DNA of 64,000 nt from Gilliamella sp. Choc5-1 (GCF_001690595.1 NZ_LZHH01000123.1:47612-111611); one strand, 5' to 3'. Shown: positions 18,851 through 29,610, counted from the stretch's first letter. A program made the numbers and translations. The notes: generated by a model not told the origin, from the sequence alone.

Positions 18851-19290
18851 TAAGCGTTTGGCGTCTCCAATCGAATTTTTGATGTGTCGTCACTCATTTC
18901 AAGTGATGAGTCACTTTGCGTATACATCAGGTTTTGAAAGATAGGTAATGAGGTTTCTGAAGAGCTAGGCATTTTAAAACTTGCGCTTTTTGCTGATGAA
19001 GAGCTTGCAATATTCACATAAGCAAAGCTTTTAGTGGCGATAATTCGATTATTTCCTATTGGGCATCCACAAGCGACAATGCAACTATCATAGGCAGCCG
19101 GTTTACCATCTACAATACAATCATATGTTCCTTCAATAATGGAACCATATCCTTTTGTACATTTAGGACAACTTGCGTAATCGCCTAAGCATGCGATACT
19201 TTGACCTTGAGAAAAACCACTATTTGATGCAGAAATCACTTTACCACCTGTTGTCGTATCATCGCCCAACACTGCTAATAATTTGTTCAC
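18850..19290 (-). CDS. PAAR-domain protein (T6SS spike tip)
   Basis: PAAR proteins sharpen the VgrG spike of type VI secretion systems and carry effectors. The 146 residues begin with a complete PAAR domain (about 1-90): LGDDTTTGGKVISASNSGF, then CLGDYASCPKCTKG, then DGKPAAYDSCIVACGCPIG, with the cysteines of the metal-binding tip. The last 55 residues are serine-rich and flexible (SSSSAKSASFKMPSSSETS) and probably link to the effector. Its stop overlaps the effector's start codon, so the two are translated together. No VgrG lies near, so it must use one encoded elsewhere. Confidence 0.88.
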   Translation of the reverse strand: MNKLLAVLGDDTTTGGKVISASNSGFSQGQSIACLGDYASCPKCTKGYGSIIEGTYDCIVDGKPAAYDSCIVACGCPIGNNRIIATKSFAYVNIASSSSAKSASFKMPSSSETSLPIFQNLMYTQSDSSLEMSDDTSKIRLETPNA

Positions 19291-19405
19291 TCCCTTCCCC
19301 CATTTTTTTATTAAAAATTTAATAAGAATTGATGACCATTGCGTTAATTATTCGTTCACACCTACTATGGCGTCATTAAACGCCATAATTAATTAACTTT
19401 AGAAA
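19291..19405. other. Gap between purD and the accessory cassette
   Basis: TATGGCG and CGCCATA (19366-19387) form a short hairpin just after the purD stop on the minus strand, possibly a weak terminator, though no T run follows in the minus direction. The cassette promoter must also lie here. Confidence 0.35.
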
Positions 19406-20704
19406 TTAAGATTTGTGGCCGTTTTGCTCTCGCTCAATTGCACGGTAACCAATATCATGCCGATAAAAACAACCATGCCAATAGATGTCTTTGGCTTGCT
19501 GATAAGCGCGCTGTTGTGCTTCAAGTACTGTGTTGCCAAGTGCGGTTATGCACAATACTCGTCCACCATTAGTGTAGACACGCCCTTTTTCAAAGCTAGT
19601 ACCCGCATGGAAGATTTTGCAATCTTCGCTTGATTCACTAGGAATACCAAGGATGACATCTTTGGTATTATATTCGCCTGGGTAGCCACCAGCTGCAAGC
19701 ACCACACCTAATGCTGGTCTTGGATCCCATTTTGATTTGACGGTGTCTAATTTGCCTTCTACCGCTGCAAGGCAAAGTTCTGCCAGATCGGATTGCATTC
19801 GCATCATAATGGGTTGTGTTTCGGGATCGCCAAATCGGCAGTTGAATTCAATAACTTTGGGATTGCCGTCTTTGTCAATCATTAAGCCAGCATATAAAAA
19901 GCCGACATAGACGTTGCCTTCTTGCGCCATGCCGTTAACGGTTGGGTAGATGATCTTATCCATTACTTTTGCAAAAACCGCATCAGTTACAACAGGAGCT
20001 GGCGAATACGCGCCCATGCCACCTGTATTTAAACCTGTATCGCCATCGCCAACACGTTTATGATCTTGGCTAGTTGCCATTGGCTCTACATGTTTGCCAT
20101 CAACCATGACAATAAAGCTAGCTTCTTCACCTTCTAAGAATTCTTCAATTACAACGCGATGCCCTGCATCGCCAAAGGCGTTACCTGCTAACATGTCATG
20201 CACGGCATCTTCGGCTTCTTTTAAGGTCATGGCAACAATCACCCCTTTGCCAGCAGCTAGCCCGTCAGCTTTAATGACAATTGGGACGCCTTTTTCATGA
20301 ATATAGTTAATAGCTGGAGCAACTTCGGTAAAGTTTTGATATTCTGCTGTGGGGATGTTGTGGCGAGCTAAGAAGTCTTTAGTAAAGGCTTTTGATCCTT
20401 CAAGTTGTGCAGCCGCTTTGCTTGGGCCAAAGATTTTTAATCCAGCTTTTTGGAAGCTATCAACAATGCCAATCACTAATGGGGCTTCTGGGCCAACTAT
20501 AGTTAAATCAATTTGTTCTTGTTGAGCAAAACTAAGCAGTCCTCCGACGTCGGTCGCTTTGATGTTGATATTTTCTAAACTAGGTTCTAGTGAAGTACCT
20601 GCATTACCTGGTGCAACAAAGACTTTAGAGACTCGCGGTGATTGTGCAATTTTCCAAGCAAGCGCATGTTCACGCCCGCCATTACCAACGACTAAAACTT
20701 TCAT
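19406..20704 (-). CDS. purD: Phosphoribosylamine-glycine ligase
   Basis: GAR synthetase, the second step of de novo purine synthesis, joins glycine to phosphoribosylamine with ATP. The 432 residues have the N-terminal MKVLVVGNGGREHALAWK dinucleotide-like fold, an ATP-grasp domain (about 100-330) with KADGLAAGKGV and the signature RFGDPETQPIMMRM (about 289-302), and a C-terminal domain. It is separated by about 96 bases from purH upstream, the same order as the enteric purHD operon. The ribosome-binding site AAGGATC precedes the start. Confidence 0.96.
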   Translation of the reverse strand: MKVLVVGNGGREHALAWKIAQSPRVSKVFVAPGNAGTSLEPSLENINIKATDVGGLLSFAQQEQIDLTIVGPEAPLVIGIVDSFQKAGLKIFGPSKAAAQLEGSKAFTKDFLARHNIPTAEYQNFTEVAPAINYIHEKGVPIVIKADGLAAGKGVIVAMTLKEAEDAVHDMLAGNAFGDAGHRVVIEEFLEGEEASFIVMVDGKHVEPMATSQDHKRVGDGDTGLNTGGMGAYSPAPVVTDAVFAKVMDKIIYPTVNGMAQEGNVYVGFLYAGLMIDKDGNPKVIEFNCRFGDPETQPIMMRMQSDLAELCLAAVEGKLDTVKSKWDPRPALGVVLAAGGYPGEYNTKDVILGIPSESSEDCKIFHAGTSFEKGRVYTNGGRVLCITALGNTVLEAQQRAYQQAKDIYWHGCFYRHDIGYRAIEREQNGHKS

Positions 20705-20800
20705 AAAAGATCCTTTAACGATGTCTTTTTTAATAAAAAGATAAATATAGCTAATTTATTTTTAATAATAAGCAAAATTGCCATATTATTCATATCAAAA

Positions 20801-22393
20801 TTAATGCCTAAAATGACGCATATCTGTAAATATCATTGCAATATTGTGTTCATTTGCCGCTTGGATCACTTCGTCATCACGAATCGAGCCACCGGGCTGA
20901 ATTACACACGTTACCCCCGCTGCTGCTGCTGCATCAACCCCGTCTCGAAACGGGAAAAACGCATCTGAAGCAACAACAGAACCTGCAACTTCTAGATTTT
21001 CGTCTTGCGCTTTGATTCCAGCGATTTTGGCGGAATAAACTCGACTCATCTGTCCTGCGCCAATACCAATTGTCATGTTGTTTTTGGCATAAACGATGGC
21101 ATTGGATTTAACAAATTTGGCCACTTTCCAACAAAATAAAGCATCAGACAGTTCTTGCTCTGTTGGTTTGCGTTTGGTGACGACCGTAAGCTCGTTTGGC
21201 GATACCATGCCTAAATCACGATCTTGCACTAATAAACCGCCATTAACACGCTTAAAGTCTAGACTGGCTGTTGTAGAGGTTGACCATTGGCCACATTCTA
21301 GTACTCGTACATTTTTTTTCGCTTCAATAATGGCTAATGCGTCTTGATTGACAATTGGAGCGATGATAACTTCAACAAATTGTTGTTGAACAATCGTTTG
21401 AGCCGTTGCCGCATCTAATGGGCGGTTAAAGGCAATAATGCCACCAAAGGCCGATGTGGGATCGGTTTTATAGGCATTTAGATAGGCGTTTAGGATATTG
21501 TCGCTAACCGCAACACCACAAGGGTTGGCGTGTTTGACAATTACACAAGCAGGCTGTTCAAATGATTTGACACATTCAAGCGCTGCGTCGGTGTCGGCAA
21601 TGTTGTTATAAGATAGTGCTTTACCTTGCAGTTGCTTTGCCGTTGCAATCGATGCTTCGTTAGCGCCTTCTTCAATATAAAAAGCCGCTTGTTGGTGGCT
21701 GTTTTCGCCATAGCGCATGTTCTGTTTTTTTATAAATTGAAGATTTAATGTGCGTGGAAATTGTCCTGCTGGTTTGTCGGTTTCGCCCATATACGGTGGT
21801 ACTTGTTGCCCAAAATAGTTGGCGATCATTCCATCATATTTGGCGGTGTGTTCAAAGGCTTTAATGGCAAGATTGAAACGATATTCAAAAGAAAGGGCGT
21901 TTTGGTTATTATCCATCATATCAATGATATGTTGATAATCACTACAATCAACCACAATGGCAACATCTTTATGATTTTTAGCAGCAGAGCGCACCATGGT
22001 TGGACCGCCAATATCGATATTTTCAATGGCGTCTTCTAATGTGCAATTTGGTTTAGCAACCGTTTTAGCAAATGGATAAAGATTGACAACCACCATATCA
22101 ATCGGTGCAATTTGGTGTTGTTGCATAATGTCATCATCAATACCTCGTCTTCCTAAAATAGCACCATGAATTTTGGGGTGTAGTGTTTTGACTCGCCCAT
22201 TCATCATTTCAGGAAAACCAGTATAGTCGGATACTTCGGTTACGGGTATTTGGTTGTCCATAAGTAGCTTTGCGGTTCCCCCTGTTGAAAGGAGTTCTAC
22301 ATTTCGTTCTGATAGGGCTTTGGCGAACTCTAAAATGCCAGTTTTGTCGGACACACTAAGTAAAGCACGGCGAATGGGTCGAAACTGCTGCAT
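20801..22393 (-). CDS. purH: Bifunctional AICAR transformylase / IMP cyclohydrolase
   Basis: Catalyses the last two steps of IMP synthesis. I chose the ATG at 22393 ([19 protein letters not shown]), which matches the enteric start and has GGAG eight bases upstream; the longer frame adds 15 unrelated residues. The N-terminal cyclohydrolase domain (about 1-200) has LSVSDKTGI and STGGTAKLL; the C-terminal transformylase domain has the catalytic Lys-His pair in [11 protein letters not shown] (about 262-272) and the end [18 protein letters not shown]. First gene of purHD. I did not find a clear PurR operator upstream. Confidence 0.96.
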   Translation of the reverse strand: MQQFRPIRRALLSVSDKTGILEFAKALSERNVELLSTGGTAKLLMDNQIPVTEVSDYTGFPEMMNGRVKTLHPKIHGAILGRRGIDDDIMQQHQIAPIDMVVVNLYPFAKTVAKPNCTLEDAIENIDIGGPTMVRSAAKNHKDVAIVVDCSDYQHIIDMMDNNQNALSFEYRFNLAIKAFEHTAKYDGMIANYFGQQVPPYMGETDKPAGQFPRTLNLQFIKKQNMRYGENSHQQAAFYIEEGANEASIATAKQLQGKALSYNNIADTDAALECVKSFEQPACVIVKHANPCGVAVSDNILNAYLNAYKTDPTSAFGGIIAFNRPLDAATAQTIVQQQFVEVIIAPIVNQDALAIIEAKKNVRVLECGQWSTSTTASLDFKRVNGGLLVQDRDLGMVSPNELTVVTKRKPTEQELSDALFCWKVAKFVKSNAIVYAKNNMTIGIGAGQMSRVYSAKIAGIKAQDENLEVAGSVVASDAFFPFRDGVDAAAAAGVTCVIQPGGSIRDDEVIQAANEHNIAMIFTDMRHFRH

Positions 22394-22703
22394 AAATGGC
22401 TCCGAAGTTAATATAAAAATCAAATTATTAAGTCGCATTATATATAAATTAAGGGAAGATGTTTAGTATTAACTTGTTAATAAAGTGAATAGAGAGTTGT
22501 CAAAATTAGGGTTAATTTGGGTATATATATTGTTAATATTAGAATTAATTTTGTTGAAAAGTTTTGGAAAGCTTCCTAGTAAGCCATATCCTCAATAAAA
22601 AACTTTAATAAAATAAATAACTTTCCTGAAGTGTTTTTAATAAAAAAACAAAAATTTTTACTAAATTTAATGAAGATTTGATTTAATTATTTCTTAAAAT
22701 TAG
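22394..22703. other. Intergenic region upstream of purH
   Basis: This very AT-rich region of about 310 bases contains the purH promoter and, at 22612-22645, a copy of the dispersed repeat with core CTTTCCTGAAGTGTTTTTAA. No gene seen. Confidence 0.45.
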
Positions 22704-22733
22704 GTAAAAAATCAGGCATAAATATGCCTGATT
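22704..22733 (-). terminator. era terminator, end of the rpoE-era operon
   Basis: On the minus strand AATCAGGCAT pairs with ATGCCTGATT and is followed by T6, a strong rho-independent terminator 28 bases after the era stop. It separates era from purH, and no recO follows era here. Confidence 0.9.
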
Positions 22734-22760
22734 GATAACTTTAAAAATCTAGCGAGTTCG

Positions 22761-23666
22761 TTAATCATCGCTATAGCCTAAACTTCTTAACGCTCGTTCA
22801 TCATCTGCCCAGCCCGCTTTGACTTTGACCCAAAGTTCTAGATGGACTTTGTTGTCAAAGAATGATTGCATGTCTTTACGCGCTTCAATACCAATTTTTT
22901 TAATTTTTTCGCCTTTGTTACCAATGACCATTTTCTTTTGTCCGTCACGCTCAACTAAGATTAGTCCGTTAATGCGGTACATTCCATTACGTTCGTCAAC
23001 TTTAAATTGTTCAATTTCAACCGTTACTGAATAAGGTAATTCATCACCTAAAAAACGCATAAGTTTTTCACGGATAATTTCTGATGCCATAAAGCGTTGT
23101 GAACGGTCGGTAATGTAATCTTCAGGGAAATGGTGTTCGCCTTCTGGTAAGTGTTTTTTGACGATATCTTTGATGATATCAACGCCTTCACCTTTTTCGG
23201 CGCTGATTGGCACCACATCAAGGAAGTTAACTTTTTGGCTGATTGCTTGAATATGAGGTAATAGTTGTGTTTTGTCAGTGACGTTATCGATTTTATTAAT
23301 GACTAATAATACTGGACATTTGCAGTTTTTGAGTTTGTTGGCAACCATTTCATCATCGTCATTCCAATGAGTCCCTTCAACAACAAAAATCACAAGTTCA
23401 ACATCCCCAATTGAGCTACTTGCCGCTCGGTTCATTAGGCGATTGATGGCTCTTTTTTCTTCAATGTGCAGCCCAGGAGTGTCGATATAGATAATTTGGT
23501 CGTTATTTTGCGTGTCAATACCGATAATACGGTGCCTTGTTGTTTGCGCTTTGCGCGAGGTAATGGAAATCTTTTGACCAAGCAATTGGTTTAATAGCGT
23601 TGATTTACCTACATTTGGTCGCCCCACAATGGCGACAAATCCACAATGTTGTGTTGTTTCTGTCAT
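22761..23666 (-). CDS. era: GTPase Era
   Basis: Essential GTPase that binds the 3' end of 16S rRNA and assists 30S maturation. Its 301 residues contain G1 ([16 protein letters not shown], about 15-30), G2 with [10 protein letters not shown]3 (DTPG, about 62-65), G4 (NKID, about 124-127) and a C-terminal KH domain with [16 protein letters not shown] (about 244-259). The start overlaps the rnc stop by four bases (ATGA), so the pair is translationally coupled, as in E. coli. Confidence 0.97.
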   Translation of the reverse strand: MTETTQHCGFVAIVGRPNVGKSTLLNQLLGQKISITSRKAQTTRHRIIGIDTQNNDQIIYIDTPGLHIEEKRAINRLMNRAASSSIGDVELVIFVVEGTHWNDDDEMVANKLKNCKCPVLLVINKIDNVTDKTQLLPHIQAISQKVNFLDVVPISAEKGEGVDIIKDIVKKHLPEGEHHFPEDYITDRSQRFMASEIIREKLMRFLGDELPYSVTVEIEQFKVDERNGMYRINGLILVERDGQKKMVIGNKGEKIKKIGIEARKDMQSFFDNKVHLELWVKVKAGWADDERALRSLGYSDD

Positions 23667-24337
23667 TTTATACCTAGTTGGTTGAGTGCTTCTTGTGCTG
23701 CTATTTGTTCTGCTTTTCGGCGACTTAAACCACGACCTAAATATTCGCGGTCGTCATTGTCGATTTTGCACTGAATTAAGAATTCTTGTTCGTGATTATC
23801 ACCAGTGATTTCAACAATAAGATAACATGGGCGTGGTCGATGAGTCCCTTGTAAATATTCTTGTAATTTTGTTTTGGCATCTTTTTGTTTTATCCCAGGT
23901 TGAATTTGGGTTAAGCGAGTTTGGTACCACGATAAAATTAATTGACGAATTGTGTCGATGTTGCTATCTAAGTAAATGGCGCCAATAATGGCTTCAACGG
24001 CATCAGAAATAATCGATTCCCGACGAAACCCACCACTTTTTAGCTCGCCTTGTCCCAAAATAAGGTCATCGCCCAATTTAAAATCTTTGCCTATTTCGGC
24101 AAGTGTTTGACCACAAACAAGCGTGGCTCGCATTTGGCTTAGATCACCTTCATCTTGTTTGAAAAAACGGTGATATAGCTCATCAGCAATAACAAAACTT
24201 AAGATTGAATCCCCGAGGAACTCTAAACGTTCGTTATGCTTTTTATTCGCGCTTCGGTGAGTGAGCGCTAATTCAAGTAGTGATAGATCTTGAAACTGAT
24301 AGCCGATCGATTGTTGAATTTGACTAAATTTTTTCAT
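23663..24337 (-). CDS. rnc: Ribonuclease III
   Basis: Cuts double-stranded RNA, including the rRNA precursor and many mRNA hairpins. The 224 residues have the catalytic signature [16 protein letters not shown] (about 35-50), with the metal-binding glutamate and aspartate, a second acidic pair in [13 protein letters not shown] (about 112-124), and a C-terminal double-stranded RNA-binding domain (about 150-222) ending in [14 protein letters not shown]. It starts 11 bases after lepB and overlaps era. Confidence 0.97.
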   Translation of the reverse strand: MKKFSQIQQSIGYQFQDLSLLELALTHRSANKKHNERLEFLGDSILSFVIADELYHRFFKQDEGDLSQMRATLVCGQTLAEIGKDFKLGDDLILGQGELKSGGFRRESIISDAVEAIIGAIYLDSNIDTIRQLILSWYQTRLTQIQPGIKQKDAKTKLQEYLQGTHRPRPCYLIVEITGDNHEQEFLIQCKIDNDDREYLGRGLSRRKAEQIAAQEALNQLGIK

Positions 24338-24348
24338 AATTATAATTT

Positions 24349-25347
24349 TTAATGTATCCCACCAATACGACTAAAGCGAATCCCTGTTGGCCATTCGTCT
24401 GGTTGTTTTTCAAAGCTGATCCAAATCGCAGTTGCTTTCCCCACAAAGTTACCTTCAGGTACAAAACCAAAGTATCGACTGTCACCGCTGTTGTCACGGT
24501 TGTCACCCATCATAAAGTAGTGACCTTGTGGTACCACCCAAGTGGCTGTTGGTTGATCTTTTTGGCGGTAATAATTTGGATCCTCTTGCGATCCTTGTGT
24601 AATCAAAATGTCGTGCGGTTTGTCACCTAACGTTTCTTGTTGAATGTTCATATTCAATGTTACAACACTATCTGAGTCAATAATACCTTTATCAGCATAT
24701 TGCTGTAAGGTGTAAAAGCTTGGCGAAGTTTTAAATTGCTCATAAACCACTTTCCAGTTGCTTGTTTTTGGTTCGCTGTAATGCAAGTCAAGTGGCTGTG
24801 ATTGCTGGCCTTTACAATCAGTATCCGTTGTTTGGCACGCTGGATAAATTACAATTTTCTTTTCTTTAACTAGATAGACGACTTTGTCACCAGGTAAACC
24901 AACCACACGTTTAATCAGATCCATTTGTGGAATATTTGGATGTTTAAACACTGCTACATCACCACGTTTAGGGCGCCCTGTTGGGATGATGACAGTGTTA
25001 GTAATAGGATCACGCAAGCCATAAGCGTATTTTTCAACCGCAATAAAATCGCCAATTAGTAACGTTTGCATCATTGAACCAGATGGGATTTGAAACGGTT
25101 CATATATGAACGAACGAATGACAAATACGACAAATAAAACAGGGAAAAACGATGCCAAATTTTCAACCCATCCTTTGGGTTTACCCACTTCGGCAAGAAT
25201 CTTTCCGTCAACCTCGCCATTGCTTTGGGTGCGGATTTCTTCTACTTTACGCTGTCTTGCTGGTTTCCATTTAAATTTTTCTAAAAACCAAAAGATCCCA
25301 GTAATGAGTGTTGCTGTTGCTAATATGATGGCAAATGTTCCAGCCAT
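24349..25347 (-). CDS. lepB: Signal peptidase I
   Basis: Removes signal peptides from exported proteins at the periplasmic face of the inner membrane. The 332 residues have two N-terminal membrane helices (about 3-22 and 64-80), the catalytic serine in [14 protein letters not shown] (Ser91), the general-base lysine in [14 protein letters not shown] (Lys146) and the [15 protein letters not shown] box near the C terminus. An insert of about 80 residues with paired cysteines ([12 protein letters not shown]) is as in the enteric enzyme. Lies between lepA and rnc. Confidence 0.96.
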   Translation of the reverse strand: MAGTFAIILATATLITGIFWFLEKFKWKPARQRKVEEIRTQSNGEVDGKILAEVGKPKGWVENLASFFPVLFVVFVIRSFIYEPFQIPSGSMMQTLLIGDFIAVEKYAYGLRDPITNTVIIPTGRPKRGDVAVFKHPNIPQMDLIKRVVGLPGDKVVYLVKEKKIVIYPACQTTDTDCKGQQSQPLDLHYSEPKTSNWKVVYEQFKTSPSFYTLQQYADKGIIDSDSVVTLNMNIQQETLGDKPHDILITQGSQEDPNYYRQKDQPTATWVVPQGHYFMMGDNRDNSGDSRYFGFVPEGNFVGKATAIWISFEKQPDEWPTGIRFSRIGGIH

Positions 25348-25395
25348 TTTGTTTCCTCTTTAAATAAATCTTTTTATTGATTTGTTTTTAATTAG

Positions 25396-27192
25396 TTAAT
25401 CTTTTCCTACATGCAAAATCGCTAAAAATGCTTCTTGTGGTAATTCAACATTACCAACTTGTTTCATGCGTTTTTTACCTTCTTTTTGCTTCTGTAAAAG
25501 TTTCTTTTTACGACTTACGTCACCCCCATAACATTTGGCTAATACGTTTTTGCGTAGTTGTTTTACGGTTGATCGAGCTATAACATGATTGCCAATAGCC
25601 GCTTGTATAGCAATATCAAACAGTTGACGAGGAATAAGATCTTTCATTTTTTCAACTAATTCCCGTCCACGATATGGTGCGTTGTCTTTGTGGGTAATTA
25701 AAGCTAATGCGTCAACACGTTCACCGTTAATTAATACATCCAATCTTACCATGTCGGCAGCTTGGAATCGTTTAAAGCTGTAGTCTAATGAGGCATACCC
25801 GCGCGAAGTTGATTTTAGTTTGTCAAAAAAGTCTAATACGACTTCGGTCATTGGTATTTCGTATGTTAAGGCTACTTGGTTTCCATGATAAACCATGTTG
25901 GTTTGCACACCACGTTTTTCAACACAGAGTGTGATGACGTTGCCTAAATAAGTTTGCGGAACTAATATGTTACATTCTGCTATTGGTTCGCGTAATTCTT
26001 GAATGTTATTTACTGCTGGTAACTTAGCAGGGCTATCAACATAAATAATGTCATTGGATGTGGTTAGCACTTCATAAACAACCGTTGGTGCAGTAGTTAT
26101 AAGATCGAGGTTGTATTCACGCTCTAAACGCTCTTGGATAATTTCCATATGCAATAAACCAAGAAAACCACAGCGGAATCCAAATCCTAATGCCCCTGAA
26201 TTTTCAGGTTCATAAAATAACGAGGCATCGTTTAAACTTAATTTGCCAAGCGCATCACGAAAAGCTTCATAATCGTCAGAGCTGGTTGGGAATAACCCTG
26301 CATAAACTTGTGGTTTGACCTTTTTAAAGCCTGGTAATGGTTCTTGTGCTGGAGCTTTTGCTAAAGTTAAAGTATCCCCTACTGGCGCACCTAAGATATC
26401 TTTGATAGCACAAACAACCCAACCCACTTCACCACAATGCAGGCATTGTTTATCAACTTGTTTAGGCGTAAATATACCAAGTCGATCAACGTTGTATGTC
26501 ATACCTGTACTCATTACTTTGATCTTATCACCTTTGTTTAATTCACCATTTTTGATGCGAATTAATGAAACTACACCTAAGTAATTATCAAACCATGAAT
26601 CAATAATAAGTGCTTGTAATGGCGCATTTGAGTCGCCTTCTGGTGGTGGAATGTCGTTGACAAGTTGTTCAAGAACATCAGTCACGCCAACGCCTGTTTT
26701 AGCTGAACAGCGAACAGCATTACTTGCATCAATGCCGACAATGTCTTCGATTTCGGCCGCAACGCGCTCTGGTTCAGCTGCGGGTAAATCAATTTTGTTT
26801 AGAACTGGTACAACTTCAAGATCCATGTCTAAAGCGGTATAGCAGTTTGCTAGTGTTTGTGCTTCAACGCCTTGCCCTGCATCGACAACTAATAATGCGC
26901 CTTCACAAGCGGCAAGCGAGCGCGATACTTCATACGAAAAGTCAACATGACCTGGTGTGTCGATAAAATTGAGCTGATAGGTTTCGCCATTTTTAGCATG
27001 ATAATCAAGCGTAACACTTTGTGCTTTGATGGTGATACCTCGCTCACGCTCAAGATCCATTGAGTCGAGCACTTGGGCTTCCATTTCACGATCTGAAAGT
27101 CCACCACAAATTTGAATTATGCGGTCTGAAAGCGTTGATTTACCATGGTCAATATGGGCAATAATCGAAAAATTGCGGATATTTTTATTCAT
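25396..27192 (-). CDS. lepA: Elongation factor 4 (LepA)
   Basis: Ribosome-associated translational GTPase linked to back-translocation and 30S assembly. The 598 residues begin with [20 protein letters not shown] (G1), then G2/G3 ([19 protein letters not shown]) and G4 (NKIDLP). The LepA-specific C-terminal domain is present with [20 protein letters not shown] at the end. In enteric bacteria rseC lies upstream of lepA; here rseB is the direct upstream neighbour, with a 154-base gap that could hold a separate promoter. Confidence 0.97.
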   Translation of the reverse strand: MNKNIRNFSIIAHIDHGKSTLSDRIIQICGGLSDREMEAQVLDSMDLERERGITIKAQSVTLDYHAKNGETYQLNFIDTPGHVDFSYEVSRSLAACEGALLVVDAGQGVEAQTLANCYTALDMDLEVVPVLNKIDLPAAEPERVAAEIEDIVGIDASNAVRCSAKTGVGVTDVLEQLVNDIPPPEGDSNAPLQALIIDSWFDNYLGVVSLIRIKNGELNKGDKIKVMSTGMTYNVDRLGIFTPKQVDKQCLHCGEVGWVVCAIKDILGAPVGDTLTLAKAPAQEPLPGFKKVKPQVYAGLFPTSSDDYEAFRDALGKLSLNDASLFYEPENSGALGFGFRCGFLGLLHMEIIQERLEREYNLDLITTAPTVVYEVLTTSNDIIYVDSPAKLPAVNNIQELREPIAECNILVPQTYLGNVITLCVEKRGVQTNMVYHGNQVALTYEIPMTEVVLDFFDKLKSTSRGYASLDYSFKRFQAADMVRLDVLINGERVDALALITHKDNAPYRGRELVEKMKDLIPRQLFDIAIQAAIGNHVIARSTVKQLRKNVLAKCYGGDVSRKKKLLQKQKEGKKRMKQVGNVELPQEAFLAILHVGKD

Positions 27193-27346
27193 ATTAATAA
27201 TATTATAATGAGTATCTTGGTTATTAATGGTTAACTATCTAAAATGCTTTTGGTTATTACCAACATTGCTAATAAGTACATAGTCATAAAGGAAACATTT
27301 TACACATTTATCACTGCTAAGCATAGCGTTATCGAGAAGTTTGCAC

Positions 27347-28330
27347 TTATTTCTGGATAATATTTTGTGCTATACGTTCAAGCGTGGTATGCGGTAAATT
27401 ACCAATGATGATAATATTTTTGTGTCCCAAGTTAGTTGAATAAATAGTGCGTCCACCTTGTTGGATAATTTGATGTGATTGTTTAGCTTGTTCAGAAGAA
27501 ATATTAACTGTAAATGAAAATACACCATCTGAAAACAATTTAGTTGCAATATCAGAGTTGTAAAAATTCAAATTATAAGCAGCTATTTCCTTAAACCCTT
27601 TAGGTAACCACGCTAATCGCCATTGATCAAACGCACTATCTTGCTTTTCGATCGATAATAAAACAGGATAGGTTCGATTGTTGATATAATCTAGCTGTTT
27701 TTTCTTATCAAAATTTTTATCTAGCTGGATCACTTTTATCTGATTAATAATGTTGTTATTTTGATCTAATAAATCAACTCTGATCGGCAAATAGGTTTGA
27801 TCATCAATCCAGATCAGGTAGCTATAACGATCCTTTTCTTTAGCGATGATTTTTACCTGTTGTGCACTGCGATTTGCCGTTCTTGCTTTGCCTAATAGAA
27901 TAAAATCGTAAAATTCGCTTAGATCATTAAAATTATTATAAATCACATCAGGAAAAGCCTCGATGATGCGTGGGCTTGTGATCGAAAACGAGGGGCTATC
28001 AGGTTGAAAGTAACTCGTTACACCATTATGCAAGATGATCTCTTTATTTGGACCTTCAAGATAGCGTAGGCAGGCATTAATGTCATTTTTGTTTGCTGCG
28101 CCTAAATGGCTATATTCAAATGTAGTTGCATATTGATCTTTATCTTCAAATAAAAAGTGAATATGGTAATTTTGTGTTTGAGCTGCATGATGCATTTTAT
28201 TTAATAGCGTTAAGGCATCATCAGTATCATTAGCGTAAATGGATGCTGAAAAAAACACAAAAAACAGAGTGAAAATAAAATTTCTACTCTGTTTTATAAA
28301 ATGTGGTACAAAATAATAAGGTAATTTCAT
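27347..28330 (-). CDS. rseB: Sigma-E regulator RseB (MucB family)
   Basis: Periplasmic protein that binds RseA and shields it from DegS cleavage, sensing mislocalised lipoproteins and LPS. The 327-residue protein has a signal peptide (FIFTLFFVFFSASIYA, about 18-33) and the MucB/RseB layout: a large N-terminal lipid-binding domain (about 40-215) with LLGKARTANRSAQQVKIIAK and a small C-terminal RseA-binding domain (about 230-327) ending HKNIIIIGNLPHTTLERIAQ. I chose the ATG at 28330, two codons inside the TTG-initiated frame; the ribosome-binding site is weak, so translation is probably coupled to rseA, whose stop is 6 bases upstream. Confidence 0.88.
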   Translation of the reverse strand: MKLPYYFVPHFIKQSRNFIFTLFFVFFSASIYANDTDDALTLLNKMHHAAQTQNYHIHFLFEDKDQYATTFEYSHLGAANKNDINACLRYLEGPNKEIILHNGVTSYFQPDSPSFSITSPRIIEAFPDVIYNNFNDLSEFYDFILLGKARTANRSAQQVKIIAKEKDRYSYLIWIDDQTYLPIRVDLLDQNNNIINQIKVIQLDKNFDKKKQLDYINNRTYPVLLSIEKQDSAFDQWRLAWLPKGFKEIAAYNLNFYNSDIATKLFSDGVFSFTVNISSEQAKQSHQIIQQGGRTIYSTNLGHKNIIIIGNLPHTTLERIAQNIIQK

Positions 28331-28336
28331 TTCCAA

Positions 28337-28897
28337 TTAGTGAGCATTTAGTCTTTTTTGTAATTCATAATCTTGTACAAGCAATCTGATTTTGTCGTAT
28401 TGTCGCTCTTCAAGCTGTTGCTGATCATTTTGCTGATGAATTCCACCTACTGGCGCAATATTAACACCGACAGGAACAGTGTTTAATGTAGGGATGCCAT
28501 TTGCATTATCCGTTTGGCTTTGCTGATATTGAACACCGGCAATAATGCCAAGCGTGACACATGCAGCAAGCCCAACTTGGCTGGCTTTAGCAAAAAAGTC
28601 TTTAACGTGAATCCAAATTAAGTTTTCAGTTTTTGGTTGTGTGGTTGTTTTGATATTTGGCTGATCTGTTAGATTATTGTATAAATCTTCACTTGCAATA
28701 GCTTGAGCAATTTGCTTAGAGATATCTAACGTTAATGCGCTACTATGCAACTCACCTCGCATTGCTTCTCTTACAATATGATAGCGGTGCCAGCATGATT
28801 GTAAACTTTCATTATGCGATACTTCATCAATAATATGATCGTTTGTGAATTCGCCATCCATAAGTAATGAAAGTTGCTCTTTCTGTTCAATTTGCAT
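28337..28897 (-). CDS. rseA: Anti-sigma-E factor RseA
   Basis: Single-pass inner-membrane protein that holds sigma-E inactive until cleaved by DegS and RseP. I chose the ATG at 28897 (MQIEQKEQLSLLMDGEF) with AAGGT eight bases upstream; a longer frame adds 17 residues. The N-terminal cytoplasmic domain (about 1-100) has the sigma-binding pattern LSLLMDGE and CWHRYHIVREAMRGEL; a membrane helix (about 108-125, VGLAACVTLGIIAGVQY) is followed by a periplasmic tail rich in Q and E. Directly behind rpoE. The periplasmic tail ends LQKRLNAH, not the VQF-type ending recognised by DegS on OMPs. Confidence 0.9.
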   Translation of the reverse strand: MQIEQKEQLSLLMDGEFTNDHIIDEVSHNESLQSCWHRYHIVREAMRGELHSSALTLDISKQIAQAIASEDLYNNLTDQPNIKTTTQPKTENLIWIHVKDFFAKASQVGLAACVTLGIIAGVQYQQSQTDNANGIPTLNTVPVGVNIAPVGGIHQQNDQQQLEERQYDKIRLLVQDYELQKRLNAH

Positions 28898-28947
28898 AGT
28901 AGATACCTTAAATTTATGACTACTTTTTATCAATTTGTTTGTAGCCA

Positions 28948-29520
28948 TTAACCGAGTAATGGTTTTAGTTTTTCATCTATTGCTTCACGCGCTCTAAAGA
29001 TACGTGATCGCACTGTTCCAACGGGTGTATCCATAATGTCAGCGATCTCTTCGTAGCTTAAGCCATCAATTTCACGCAATGTAATTGCAGTTTTTAAATC
29101 ATCTGGCAGAGCTTCAATCGTTGCAAATACGGTCTTTTTTACTTCGTCTGAAAGTGCTAAATTTTCAGGATTATCAAGATCTCTTAATGAATCGGCACCT
29201 TCATAACTTTCTGCTTCGCTAGCGTCAATGTCTGATGCTGGCGGCCTTCGTCCTTGAGAGGTTAAGTAATTTTTAGCCGTATTAACTGCAATACGATACA
29301 ACCATGTGTAAAAAACACTTTCACCTTTAAAAAGACTTAATGAACGATATGCCTTAATAAAAGTTTCTTGCACAACATCAGGAACTTCAGACGCTAATAC
29401 ATAACGAGAAACTAAATGAGCTAATTTATTTTGATAACGAACCACAAGTAAATTAAATGCGTTTTTGTCACCATTGACAACGCGATCTACGAGTACTTGG
29501 TCTGTTACTTGCTCCCCCAT
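28948..29520 (-). CDS. rpoE: RNA polymerase sigma-E factor
   Basis: ECF sigma factor for the envelope stress response. The 190 residues align with E. coli RpoE from the start (MGEQVTDQVLVDRV): region 2 with YQNKLAHLVSRYV and VPDVVQETFIKAYRSL, and region 4 with TAITLREIDGLSYEEIADIM and PVGTVRSRIFRAREAI. The promoter at 29582-29610 matches the sigma-E consensus, so the gene is autoregulated. First gene of an operon that runs through rseA, rseB, lepA, lepB, rnc and era, though lepA probably has its own promoter too. Confidence 0.97.
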   Translation of the reverse strand: MGEQVTDQVLVDRVVNGDKNAFNLLVVRYQNKLAHLVSRYVLASEVPDVVQETFIKAYRSLSLFKGESVFYTWLYRIAVNTAKNYLTSQGRRPPASDIDASEAESYEGADSLRDLDNPENLALSDEVKKTVFATIEALPDDLKTAITLREIDGLSYEEIADIMDTPVGTVRSRIFRAREAIDEKLKPLLG

Positions 29521-29581
29521 TAAAGGCCATTCCTTATTATGTTAATAACTGTCAATCGGCCCAAATTTGTGCACACAAACA

Positions 29582-29610
29582 GTTAGATTCTTAAATTTAA
29601 AAAAAGTTCC
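29582..29610 (-). promoter_or_regulatory. Sigma-E-dependent promoter of rpoE
   Basis: Minus strand: -35 GGAACTT (29604-29610), a 16-base spacer and -10 TCTAAC (29582-29587). This is the layout of the autoregulated E. coli rpoE promoter (GGAACTT-N16-TCTAAC). It lies about 60 bases upstream of the rpoE start. Confidence 0.8.

Noticed and set aside
22440..22700. PurR operator upstream of purH
   Set aside because: I looked for the ACGCAAACGTTTGCGT-like palindrome and did not find a convincing match.
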